Positions 52,847 to 60,805 of a stretch of DNA of 64,000 bases are shown here, piece by piece; within the stretch, counting starts at the first letter, position 1; each line of letters starts with the position of its first letter. The position numbers were made by a program, and so were the translations under genes. The stretch is from assembly GCF_012272695.1 (NCBI RefSeq), contig NZ_CP050902.1, positions 3,906,001-3,970,000 of the forward strand, written 5' to 3'. The notes under the pieces are model-generated. The model ran no database searches, was not told the origin of the DNA, and saw nothing but the letters and a program-made list of their open reading frames with translations. Source of the DNA: Nocardioides sp. JQ2195. GTDB taxonomy: Bacteria > Actinomycetota > Actinomycetes > Propionibacteriales > Nocardioidaceae.

Positions 52847-53628
52847 GGCGTTTCCTCGCCCGGGTCGACGAAGGGGCGGACCGCCACGCCCGCCTCGTCG
52901 AGGCGTTGTCGCACCCGCTCAGCGGTCGCAACGGCTTCGGCGTTGTCGCCGTGGACGCACAGGGAGTCGGGGGTGACCTCGATGATCGATCCGTCGACCG
53001 CCTCCACCTCGTGCTGGGTGGCCATCCGCACGCACCGCTCGGCGATCTGGTCCGAGTCGTGGAGCACGGCCCCCGGCTCGCGGCGCGAGACCAGCGTCCC
53101 GTCGGGGTTGTAGGCCCGGTCGGCGAACGCCTCCCGGACGACCGTCAGGCCCTCCTCCTCCGCCAACCGGAGCCAGGCCGACCCCGGGAGCCCGAGCACA
53201 GGCAGCGTCGGGTCGTAGCGGCGTACCGCCTCGACGACCGCGGCGGCCTGCTCCTCGTGGTGCACGATCGCGTTGTAGAGCGCGCCGTGCGGCTTGACGT
53301 AGCGCACCCGGCTGCCGGCGACGCGGGCGAAGGCCTCGAGCGCACCGATCTGGTAGAGGACGTCGTCGGTCAGCGCGGCCGGCTCCATGTCGATGAAGCG
53401 GCGACCGAAACCGGCGAGGTCGCGGTAGCCCACCTGTGCCCCGATCGCGACACCGCGCTCGGCGGCGCGTTGGCAGGAGTGCCGCAGCACCGAGGGGTCG
53501 CCGGCGTGGAAGCCACAGGCCACGTTGGCGCTGGTGACCATCTCGAGCAGGGCGTCGTCGTCGCCGAGGGTCCAGCGGCCGAAGCTCTCGCCGAGGTCAG
53601 CGTTGACGTCGATCGTCTGCATGCTCAT
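52843..53628 (-). CDS. pxpA: 5-oxoprolinase subunit A (LamB/YcsF family)
   Basis: 261 residues. [14 protein letters not shown] at the N-terminus, [13 protein letters not shown], and [12 protein letters not shown] carry the conserved Asp/His residues of the LamB/YcsF fold. It is the substrate-binding subunit of 5-oxoprolinase. Its ATG overlaps the TGA of the transporter gene by one base. ATG 53622 is an alternative start. Confidence 0.95.
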   Translation of the reverse strand: MSMQTIDVNADLGESFGRWTLGDDDALLEMVTSANVACGFHAGDPSVLRHSCQRAAERGVAIGAQVGYRDLAGFGRRFIDMEPAALTDDVLYQIGALEAFARVAGSRVRYVKPHGALYNAIVHHEEQAAAVVEAVRRYDPTLPVLGLPGSAWLRLAEEEGLTVVREAFADRAYNPDGTLVSRREPGAVLHDSDQIAERCVRMATQHEVEAVDGSIIEVTPDSLCVHGDNAEAVATAERVRQRLDEAGVAVRPFVDPGEETP

Positions 53629-54872
53629 CACCACAGTTCCTTGATGCCACCCAGGCTCTCCCAGCCCAGGTAGATCGTCAGGGCCCAGACCAGGACGCCG
53701 ACGACCAGGAGCCACTGGGGGTAACGGTAGCCGTGCAGCAGGTCGCCCGAGCGCCGGAACGCGACCCACAGGATCACGGCCAGGCCGACCGGCAGGATCA
53801 GGCCGTTGAGGGCCCCGGCGAGCACGAGCAGGGTGACCGGCGCCTTGCCGAGTGCCAGGAACGCCACCGCACACACCGCGATGAAGGCGACCACGGCGTA
53901 GTTGCGCTTGCGGTCCGAGCCCTTCAGCGCGCCGGAGAAGAACGACACCGAGGTGTAGGACGCACCGACGACGGAGGTGATGCTGGCCGCCCAGAGGATG
54001 ACACCGAAGATCCGCACGCCGGCGTCGCCCATCACGTGCTCGAAGGCAGTCGCGGTGGGGTTGTCGTCACCCAGGGCCACGCCGCCGGCGACCACGCCGA
54101 GGATCGCCAGGAAGAGCAGCGCACGCATGACACCGGTGACCAGGATGCCGGTGATCGACCCTCGGCTGATCATCTTGACCTGCTCGGGGCCGGTGATGCC
54201 GGAGTCGACGAGTCGGTGCGCGCCGGCGTAGGTGATGTAGCCGCCGACGGTGCCACCGATGAGGGTGGTGATGATCAGGAAGTCGACGTCGTCGGGGAGC
54301 ACGGTCTGCTTCAGCGCATCTCCGGCAGGCGGGTCGGAGGCGATCGCGGCGAAGAGCACCATGCCGATCATCACCGCGCCCAGGACCACGACGATGCGGT
54401 CCATCGCGACGCCGGCCCGCTTGCTGAGGAAGACCCCGATCGCGATGACCGCGGAGATCGCGCCACCGGCCTTCACGTCGAGGCCGAACATCGCGTTCAT
54501 GCCGAGCGCGGTGCCGCCGATGTTGCCGATGTTGAAGACCAGGCCGCCGAGGAACACCAGGACTGCCAGGAACCAGCCGGCGCCCGGGATGACCTTGTTG
54601 GCCAGGTCCTGGGCGTGCATCCCGGCGAGACCGATCACGCGCCACACGTTCAGCTGGACCGCGATGTCGACGAGGATCGAGAGCAGGATGGCGAAGGCGA
54701 AGGCCGCGCCCATCTGCTCGGTGAAGACCGTGGTCTGCGTGATGAAGCCGGGACCGATCGCGCTGGTCGCCATCAGGAACATGGCGCCGAGGAGGGCGCC
54801 CTTGCCGGCAGCGGCGCGGGCGCCGCCCGCGACCGGACGGCCGGTGGGTTCGTTTGTCGTGGTGTCGTTCAT
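53628..54872 (-). CDS. Nramp-superfamily transporter lacking the canonical metal motif (YcsG-like)
   Basis: 414 residues, about 11 membrane helices of the Nramp (LeuT-like) fold. In classical Nramp transporters helix 1 has DPGN, whose Asp binds the metal; here the same helix reads AIGPGFITQ, with the Asp missing. The MPH motif of helix 6 is not found either. The protein thus resembles Bacillus YcsG, which also sits in a 5-oxoproline operon. As first gene of the pxp operon it may import 5-oxoproline or a related compound rather than metal; that is inference. GAGGAA lies 6 nt before the ATG. Confidence 0.85.
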   Translation of the reverse strand: MNDTTTNEPTGRPVAGGARAAAGKGALLGAMFLMATSAIGPGFITQTTVFTEQMGAAFAFAILLSILVDIAVQLNVWRVIGLAGMHAQDLANKVIPGAGWFLAVLVFLGGLVFNIGNIGGTALGMNAMFGLDVKAGGAISAVIAIGVFLSKRAGVAMDRIVVVLGAVMIGMVLFAAIASDPPAGDALKQTVLPDDVDFLIITTLIGGTVGGYITYAGAHRLVDSGITGPEQVKMISRGSITGILVTGVMRALLFLAILGVVAGGVALGDDNPTATAFEHVMGDAGVRIFGVILWAASITSVVGASYTSVSFFSGALKGSDRKRNYAVVAFIAVCAVAFLALGKAPVTLLVLAGALNGLILPVGLAVILWVAFRRSGDLLHGYRYPQWLLVVGVLVWALTIYLGWESLGGIKELW

Positions 54873-54925
54873 TGCGGGTTCCTCACCTTCGACGGTAGCC
54901 GGTCGGAAGAGACCGGGGTCACACC

Positions 54926-54955
54926 AGAATGAGGGATTGTTCAACAATTCGTCAA
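54926..54955 (-). promoter_or_regulatory. -35/-10 promoter of the 5-oxoproline operon
   Basis: On the minus strand TTGACG (54955-54950) and CATTCT (54931-54926) are separated by 18 bp, close to the sigma-70-type optimum. The spacer contains the 13-bp GntR-type operator. Transcription would start about 50 nt before the transporter gene ATG. Confidence 0.6.
54936..54948. promoter_or_regulatory. FadR/GntR-family operator
   Basis: ATTGTTCAACAAT is a perfect palindrome around one central base. It contains TTGTTCAACAA, which fits the TNGTNNNACNA consensus of FadR-subfamily GntR regulators. It lies within the spacer of the operon promoter and 21 bp before the -10 of the regulator gene, so bound repressor would block the operon and probably its own gene. 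Confidence 0.75.
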
Positions 54956-54969
54956 TACCCATTTTGATC

Positions 54970-54975
54970 TAGACT
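54970..54975 (+). promoter_or_regulatory. -10 box TAGACT of the GntR gene
   Basis: Ends exactly 6 nt before the ATG at 54982; leaderless arrangement. Confidence 0.6.
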
Positions 54976-54981
54976 GCTCGC

Positions 54982-55668
54982 ATGACCGCAGGATGGATGG
55001 AGGAGCTCGGCGCCGAGCGCGCCTCACTGGGGCGTGCGAGCACGGCCGCGCGCGTCGCCGACGTGCTGCGGTCCCACGTCACCCAGGGCCGGCTCCTGCC
55101 CGGCACCCGGTTGTCCGAGGAGGAGATCGGGGCCGCCCTCGGCGTCTCCCGCAACACCTTGCGCGAGGCGTTCCGGCTGCTCACCCATGAGCGCCTGCTG
55201 ACCCACGAGTTCAACCGCGGCGTGTTCGTCCGCAGGCTCGACGCCGACGACGTGCGCGACCTCTATGCCTTCCGCCGCATCATCGAGTGCGGCGCGATCC
55301 GCCGAGGCGCTGTGCTCGGCCGGCTCGGTGGCGCCCCGCTCGAGGCCGTCCGCCGAGCCGTCGTCTCGGGTGAGCAGGCCGCCCGGGCCGATGACTGGAA
55401 CGGTGTCGGAACCGCGAACATGGCCTTTCACCAAGCGGTGTCCGCGCTGTCGGACAGCCCCCGCGTCGACGAGACGATGCGGCACCTGCTGGCCGAGCTG
55501 CGCCTCGTGTTCCACGCGATGGCCGCTCCGAAGGAGTTCCACCAGCCCTACCTCGAGGACAACCGGGCGATCCTCGAGCTGCTCACCGCCGGAGACCACG
55601 AGGGCGCTGTCGCGGCCCTGCTGGACTACTTCGACGCCGCCGAGGCTCAGCTGGTCGCCGCGGTCTGA
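54982..55668 (+). CDS. GntR-family regulator, FadR (FCD-domain) subfamily
   Basis: 228 residues. The winged helix-turn-helix is at about 18-82 (RLSEEEIGAALGVSRNTLREAFRLLTHERLLTHEFNRGVFVR). The all-helical FCD domain (about 90-225) has the DxxxH-type metal/effector residues, including FHQAVSALSD and ED/H positions in LEDNRAILELL. It is divergent from the pxp operon and has a matching operator in the shared promoter, so 5-oxoproline or glutamate is a likely effector. Bacillus uses the IclR-type KipR in the same place. Confidence 0.93.
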   Translation: MTAGWMEELGAERASLGRASTAARVADVLRSHVTQGRLLPGTRLSEEEIGAALGVSRNTLREAFRLLTHERLLTHEFNRGVFVRRLDADDVRDLYAFRRIIECGAIRRGAVLGRLGGAPLEAVRRAVVSGEQAARADDWNGVGTANMAFHQAVSALSDSPRVDETMRHLLAELRLVFHAMAAPKEFHQPYLEDNRAILELLTAGDHEGAVAALLDYFDAAEAQLVAAV

Positions 55669-57320
55669 GAGCTGGGGGTCGGGCCGTCGAGCTCGACCAC
55701 CTCGAGCTCACCGTCGGCGTAGCGCGCCCGGATCACCTTCTTGTCGAACTTGCCGACACTCGTCTTGGGCACTTCGTCGATGAAGGCCCAGTGCTCGGGG
55801 AGCTGCCACTTCGCGAACCGGTCCGCGAGCGAGGCGCGCAGGCCCTCGGCGTCGGCGCTGGCGCCCTCGCTGAGCACGACCGCCACCAACGGACGCTCGT
55901 CCCAGGCCTCGTCCGGCACACCGACGACCGCCGCCTCCACCACGTCCGGGTGGGACATCACCGCGTTCTCCAGGTCGACGGACGAGATCCACTCCCCACC
56001 CGACTTGATCACGTCCTTCGAGCGGTCGACGAGGGTCAGGTAGCCGTTCGCGGTGATCTTCCCGACGTCACCGGTGCGCAGCCAGCCGTCGTGGAACTTC
56101 TCCGGCTCCACGACCGTGTCGTCCGGTGAGTAGTAGGACCCGGCGATCCACGGCCCCTTCACCTCGAGCTCACCGAGTGACTCACCGTCGTGGGGCACGA
56201 CGTTGCCGTCGTCGTCGATGAGCCGGGCCTGGACCGACGCCGCGAACTGCCCCTGGCTGATCCGGAAGTCCCAGGCCTCCTCGTCGGTCGCCCCGGCCGG
56301 AGGATGGGCCACCGAGCCCAGCGGCGAGGTCTCGGTCATCCCCCAGGCGTGGAGGACGCGGACTCCGTGCTCGTCGTCGAACGCCTTCATCATCGACGGC
56401 GGGACCGCCGAGCCACCGACGATCACCTCCCGCAGGTGCGTGATGTCCTGCGGATGCGCGGCGAGCTGGCCGAGGACCCCGGTCCAGATGGTCGGCACAG
56501 CCGCCGCGAAGGTCGGCCTCTCCGCCGCCATCATCGCGAGGAGCGGCTCGGGCTGGAGGAACCGGTCGGGCATCAGCAGCGACGCACCGCACATCAGGGC
56601 GGCGTACGGAATGCCCCAGGCGTTGGCGTGGAACATCGGCACGATCGCCAGCACGTCGTCCCGCTCGGAGAGCGCCATGCCGTCGGTGGTGCAGACCTGC
56701 ATCGAGTGCAGCACGCTCGAGCGGTGCGAGTAGGCCACGCCCTTGGGCTCCCCGGTGGTGCCGGAGGTGTAGCACATCGCCGCCGCCATGCGCTCGTCGA
56801 CGACCGGGAAGTCGAACTCCTCGGACTGCGCGGCCAGCAGCTCGTCGTACGCATGGACGGTGACCCCGGCCGGCACCTCCAGGGCGCTGGCGTCGCCGTT
56901 GGCCACGATCACGTGCTCGACGGACTTCAGCCCGGGCAGCAGCGGTCCGAAGAGGGGCAGCAGCGAGCCGTCGACGATGACCACCTTGTCCTCGGCGTGG
57001 TTGGCCACGAAGGTCAGCTGCTCCGGGAACAACCGGATGTTCAGCGCGTGCAGCACCGAACCCATGGCCGGGACCGCGTTGTAGGCGACGAAGTGCTCGT
57101 TGTTGTTCCACATGAACGTGGCGACCCGATCGGTCTGCTCGACGCCCAGGTCACGCAGGCCGTTGGCGAGTCGCCCGGCCTGCCTGCCCATCTCGCCGTA
57201 GGTCATCCGGCGCACCCCGGAGCCGGTCCAGGTGGCCACCTCCGAGTCGGCCTTCGCCGTCATCGCGTGGCGGAGGATCGTGGCCAGGGACAGGGGCTCG
57301 TCCTGCATCGTGCTCAGCAT
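55647..57320 (-). CDS. acyl-CoA synthetase (fatty-acid-CoA ligase, AMP-binding)
   Basis: 557 residues. The AMP-binding signature YTSGTTGEPKGVAYSHRS is at about 180-197, followed by HAWGMTETSPLG, YLTLVDRSKDVIKSGGEWIS and the C-terminal catalytic Lys in TSVGKFDKKVIR. It activates a medium- or long-chain fatty acid to acyl-AMP, then acyl-CoA. ATG 57320 (MLSTMQDEPLSL) fits the conserved N-terminus of this group; several Met codons just upstream are possible. Its 3-prime end overlaps that of the GntR gene by 22 bp on the opposite strand. Confidence 0.93.
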   Translation of the reverse strand: MLSTMQDEPLSLATILRHAMTAKADSEVATWTGSGVRRMTYGEMGRQAGRLANGLRDLGVEQTDRVATFMWNNNEHFVAYNAVPAMGSVLHALNIRLFPEQLTFVANHAEDKVVIVDGSLLPLFGPLLPGLKSVEHVIVANGDASALEVPAGVTVHAYDELLAAQSEEFDFPVVDERMAAAMCYTSGTTGEPKGVAYSHRSSVLHSMQVCTTDGMALSERDDVLAIVPMFHANAWGIPYAALMCGASLLMPDRFLQPEPLLAMMAAERPTFAAAVPTIWTGVLGQLAAHPQDITHLREVIVGGSAVPPSMMKAFDDEHGVRVLHAWGMTETSPLGSVAHPPAGATDEEAWDFRISQGQFAASVQARLIDDDGNVVPHDGESLGELEVKGPWIAGSYYSPDDTVVEPEKFHDGWLRTGDVGKITANGYLTLVDRSKDVIKSGGEWISSVDLENAVMSHPDVVEAAVVGVPDEAWDERPLVAVVLSEGASADAEGLRASLADRFAKWQLPEHWAFIDEVPKTSVGKFDKKVIRARYADGELEVVELDGPTPSSQTAATS

Positions 57321-57438
57321 GGACACCATCATGACCACAGCCGGTGTCGCGCGCATCACATTCGAGCAAGTTGACGCGCGCGCCGCCAGCAGGCGTACTT
57401 GACCCGGGGAGAGCAGCGAATCGAGCCAGGAGCCACGC

Positions 57439-58884
57439 GTGTCACCACGAATTGTCATCATCGGAGCCGGCTTCGGTGGGCTCGCCGCCGCAGTCGAGCT
57501 GAAGAAGGCCGGGTACGACGACCTCGTCATCCTCGAGAAGGGCGACGACGTCGGCGGCGTGTGGCGTGAGAACACCTACCCGGGCGCGGCCTGCGACGTG
57601 CCGTCGCCGTTCTACTCCTACTCGTGGGAGCCCAACCCGCGCTGGCCGCACCGCTTCTCGCGCCAGCCCGCGATCCTCGACTACATCCGCGACGTCGCCG
57701 ACAAGCACGACCTGCGCCGCCACCTGCGCACCGGCGTCGAGGTCACCGCTGCGGCCTACGACGAGGGCGGTCGCACCTGGACCGTCACGGTGGACGACGG
57801 CTCGAGCCTCGAGTGCGACGTCCTGGTGCCCGCCGTCGGGCAGCTCTCCCGCCCAGGCTTCGCGAAGATCCCCGGGCGCGAGTCGTTCGCCGGCGAGTCG
57901 TTCCACTCCGCCGAGTGGAACCACGACGTCGACCTCGCCGGCAAGCGCGTGGCCGTCATCGGGACCGGCGCCAGCGCAGTCCAGTTCATCCCGGCGATCC
58001 AGCCCGACGTCGCCCACCTCGACGTCTTCCAGCGCTCCGCGCCGTACATCATCCCGAGGCCGGACCGGAAGTTCAGCGAGCGCCACCACAGGGTGTTCAC
58101 CAAGCTCCCCCTCACCCAGCTCGCCGAGCGGGGCACCTGGTACGGCGTGGTCGAGACCCTCAGCGTCGCCTGGGTCTACTCCAAGCCCTTGGCCAAGGTG
58201 ATCGAGAAGGCCAGCCGGCTGCACATGAAGCGGCAGACGAGGTCGAGGCCGGGTCTGTTCGAGAAGGTGTGGCCCGACTACCCGATCGGCTGCAAGCGGA
58301 TCCTGTTCTCCAACAACTACCTCCCCGCCCTGGCGCAGCCGAACGTCGACCTGGTCACCGACGGGATCAGCGAGATCGTGCCCGACGGCGTGGTCACCGC
58401 CGACGGCGCGCACCATCCCGCCGACGTGCTCATCTGGGGCACCGGCTTCAAGGCCACCGAGTTCCTCGCGCCGATCACCTTCACCGGCGTCGACGGTGCC
58501 GACCTGCACAAGACCTGGTCCGCGGGCGCCCGTGCCTACTACGGCCTGTCCGTGCCGGGGTTCCCCAACCTGGTGATCATGTACGGCCCCAACACCAACA
58601 CCGGTGGTGGCTCGGTGATCTACTTCCTGGAGGCGCAGGCGCGCCACCTGCGCGACTACGTCGACCGGATGGTCGCCGTCGGCGCCCCGCTGAGCGTCAA
58701 ACCCTCCGTGGAGCAGGAGTACGACGACCGCGTGCAGCGCGAGCTGTCCGGCTCGGTGTGGGCAGGGTGCACGTCGTGGTACCGCCAGGCCGACGGACGG
58801 ATCACCACCAACTGGCCCCTCCTCGGCGTCGAGTACAAGAGGCAGGCCCGCTTCGTCGCCGACGACTACGAAGTCCTGTCCTGA
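57439..58884 (+). CDS. flavin-containing monooxygenase (Baeyer-Villiger type)
   Basis: 481 residues. FAD site IIGAGFGGLAAAVEL (6-20), the BVMO fingerprint FAGESFHSAEW (F-x-G-x3-H-x3-W) around 152, NADPH site VIGTGASAVQFIPAI (about 174-188), and the ATG-like IWGTGFKATEFL. It inserts oxygen into ketones or hydroxylates using NADPH and oxygen. The fingerprint ends WNHD rather than WP or WD. It is divergent from the acyl-CoA ligase, which may point to a shared lipid or ketone pathway. GTG 57439 is the start; the upstream spacing to a purine-rich stretch is loose. Confidence 0.92.
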   Translation: MSPRIVIIGAGFGGLAAAVELKKAGYDDLVILEKGDDVGGVWRENTYPGAACDVPSPFYSYSWEPNPRWPHRFSRQPAILDYIRDVADKHDLRRHLRTGVEVTAAAYDEGGRTWTVTVDDGSSLECDVLVPAVGQLSRPGFAKIPGRESFAGESFHSAEWNHDVDLAGKRVAVIGTGASAVQFIPAIQPDVAHLDVFQRSAPYIIPRPDRKFSERHHRVFTKLPLTQLAERGTWYGVVETLSVAWVYSKPLAKVIEKASRLHMKRQTRSRPGLFEKVWPDYPIGCKRILFSNNYLPALAQPNVDLVTDGISEIVPDGVVTADGAHHPADVLIWGTGFKATEFLAPITFTGVDGADLHKTWSAGARAYYGLSVPGFPNLVIMYGPNTNTGGGSVIYFLEAQARHLRDYVDRMVAVGAPLSVKPSVEQEYDDRVQRELSGSVWAGCTSWYRQADGRITTNWPLLGVEYKRQARFVADDYEVLS

Positions 58885-58903
58885 CGCGCCGGCCGTGAGG
58901 CTC

Positions 58904-58915
58904 GCCCGCGCGGGC
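58904..58915. terminator. 12-bp palindrome between convergent genes
   Basis: GCCCGCGCGGGC is a perfect palindrome in the 33-nt gap between the convergent monooxygenase and transporter genes. Possible weak bidirectional terminator; there is no loop or T-run, so this is uncertain. Confidence 0.25.
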
Positions 58916-58917
58916 CG

Positions 58918-60213
58918 TCAGGCCAGCGCGAAGTAGCGGAGATAGACGTAGACCCAGGCCACCAGGAGCGTGGCCACCGTGGTGACGATGCCGTACTTGG
59001 TGAACTGCCAGAAGGTGATCGGCTCCCCGGCCTTGGCGGCGATGCCGAGAACCACCACGTTGGCACCAGCGGCCACGGCGGTGGCGTTGCCGCCGAGGTC
59101 GGCCCCGAAGACGAACGCCCACCACAGCGGACTCTCCGCGCCTTCGTGCGGACCGCTGGCGACCATGTCCTCGACGATCGGCACCATCGCGGTCGTGTAG
59201 GGAATGTTGTCGACGAACGCGCCGACGATCCCCGAGCCGAACAGCAGCACCGTCGAGGCGAGCAGCTCCCGGTCACCCATCGCCTCGGCGGCGATCTCAC
59301 CGACCCGGCCGATCACACCGACCTGCACCAGTGAGCCGACCAGCACGAACAGCGCCATGAAGAAGGCCAGGGTCCCCCACTCCACCTCCTCGAGGAACTC
59401 CTCCGGCTCGGTGCGCGAGACCAGGACCGTGGCACCGGCGCCCATCATCGCGACGGTCGAGGGATCCATGTGCAGCACCGTGTGCAGGCTGAAGGCCACC
59501 ATCACCACGCCGAGCACGACCAGGCACCGCACCAGCATCCGCATGTTGGTGATCGCGTCCCGTGGGCGCAGGTCCCCGAGCGCGCCGTTGACGTCGACCG
59601 GAGCGCTCAGGTCCTTGCGGAACAACCAGCGCGCCATCACGATGAACCCGGCCAGCAGGATGACGGTCAGCGGCAGCGAGTGCACCAGGAAGTCGTCGAA
59701 GCTCAGGCCCGCGCGACTGCCGATGATGATGTTCGGCGGGTCACCGATCAGGGTCGCCGTGCCCCCGATGTTGGAGGCCAGGATCAGCGAGATGAGGTAC
59801 GGCGCCGAGGGCAGCCCCAGCTGCCGGCAGACGGAGAGCGTGACCGGTGCGACCAGCAGCACGCAGGTGACGTTGTCGAGGATCGGCGCGACGGTCGCGG
59901 AGACCAGCACCAGCAGGACGAGCAGCTTGTAGGGCTCGCCGCCCGACTTGTACGCCGCCCACAGGGCGAGGAACTCGAAGAGACCGGTCTGCTTCAGCAC
60001 ACCGACGATGACCATCATGCCGAAGAGCAGGAAGATGACGTTCCAGTCGATCCCGGTCTCGTGGTTGAAGAAGGCCGAGTTGGCGTCGATCAGGCCGATC
60101 GTCGTCATCGCTGCGACGCCGCCGAGTGCGGCGGCGACACGGTGCACCCGCTCGGTGGCGATCAGCGCGTAGGTGACGATGAAGATGGAGAGCGCGGCGC
60201 TGGTCAGGATCAC
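58918..60213 (-). CDS. ArsB/NhaD/SLC13-superfamily anion or sodium transporter
   Basis: 431 residues with about 11-12 membrane helices of the ion-transporter (IT) superfamily. The inverted-repeat signatures are APILDNVTCVLLVAPVTLSV with NIGGTATLIGDPPNI in the first half, and GAFVDNIPYTTAMVPIVED with GADLGGNATAVAAGANVV in the second. It resembles P-protein and ArsB-like permeases; arsenite, sodium/proton or dicarboxylate are all possible. The GTG start has GAGGAG 6 nt upstream and overlaps the stop of a TrkA-C protein gene, which may gate it. Confidence 0.88.
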   Translation of the reverse strand: MILTSAALSIFIVTYALIATERVHRVAAALGGVAAMTTIGLIDANSAFFNHETGIDWNVIFLLFGMMVIVGVLKQTGLFEFLALWAAYKSGGEPYKLLVLLVLVSATVAPILDNVTCVLLVAPVTLSVCRQLGLPSAPYLISLILASNIGGTATLIGDPPNIIIGSRAGLSFDDFLVHSLPLTVILLAGFIVMARWLFRKDLSAPVDVNGALGDLRPRDAITNMRMLVRCLVVLGVVMVAFSLHTVLHMDPSTVAMMGAGATVLVSRTEPEEFLEEVEWGTLAFFMALFVLVGSLVQVGVIGRVGEIAAEAMGDRELLASTVLLFGSGIVGAFVDNIPYTTAMVPIVEDMVASGPHEGAESPLWWAFVFGADLGGNATAVAAGANVVVLGIAAKAGEPITFWQFTKYGIVTTVATLLVAWVYVYLRYFALA

Positions 60214-60671
60214 GCGGTTCTCCTCGGCACGCCCAGTGCCTCGGCCGAGTTGGTGGGCTCCATGGCTGCGTACCAGTGCGCCAGCCGGCCGAAGCGACTC
60301 ACCGACTTCAGCCGGTCCTCGACCTCTCCCACCTGGTCGCGGGCGGCGACCACGAGGACGTGGTCGCCGGTGCGCAGGGTGTCGCGCCAAGTCGGCACGA
60401 ACACCTCCTTCCCGCGCGTCACCAGGGACACCGCGGAGCCGGGCGGCAGCCGGACCTCTCCCACCTCGACGCCCGACAGCCTCGACCCGGGCTCGACCTC
60501 GAAGCGGAGGAGCTGTGCGTCGAGGCGGTCGAGGGTGGCGAAGCCGATCGAGACCCGGTGGACGAAGCTGCCCTTCTCCACCCAGCGCGGCTGGCGTCCC
60601 CGTCCGATCGCCAGCCCCACGGCAAAGCCGATGGCAGCACACAGCATCCCCACCGACACGGCCAACTCCAT
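60210..60671 (-). CDS. membrane-anchored TrkA-C (RCK_C) domain protein
   Basis: 153 residues. One N-terminal membrane helix (about 2-24) is followed by a linker and a TrkA-C domain at about 52-115: LLRFEVEPGSRLSGVEVGEVRLPPGSAVSLVTRG, VPTWRDTLRTGDHVLVVAARD. TrkA-C domains bind nucleotide ligands (often c-di-AMP) and regulate potassium or proton antiporters. Its TGA overlaps the GTG of the transporter gene by four bases, so this is probably the regulatory subunit of that permease. ATG 60671 begins at the helix. Confidence 0.85.
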   Translation of the reverse strand: MELAVSVGMLCAAIGFAVGLAIGRGRQPRWVEKGSFVHRVSIGFATLDRLDAQLLRFEVEPGSRLSGVEVGEVRLPPGSAVSLVTRGKEVFVPTWRDTLRTGDHVLVVAARDQVGEVEDRLKSVSRFGRLAHWYAAMEPTNSAEALGVPRRTA

Positions 60672-60805
60672 TCCCCCAGTGAATCGGCGCCGTCGCGACC
60701 GAGGAATAGGCACCGTTCCCCATTTCCGGCGGTCGATCGCCCTCGCGGTGCACCGGACAACGGGACATACTCGGGAATCCAGCTGCCCAGCACCAGGAGG
60801 TCCTC

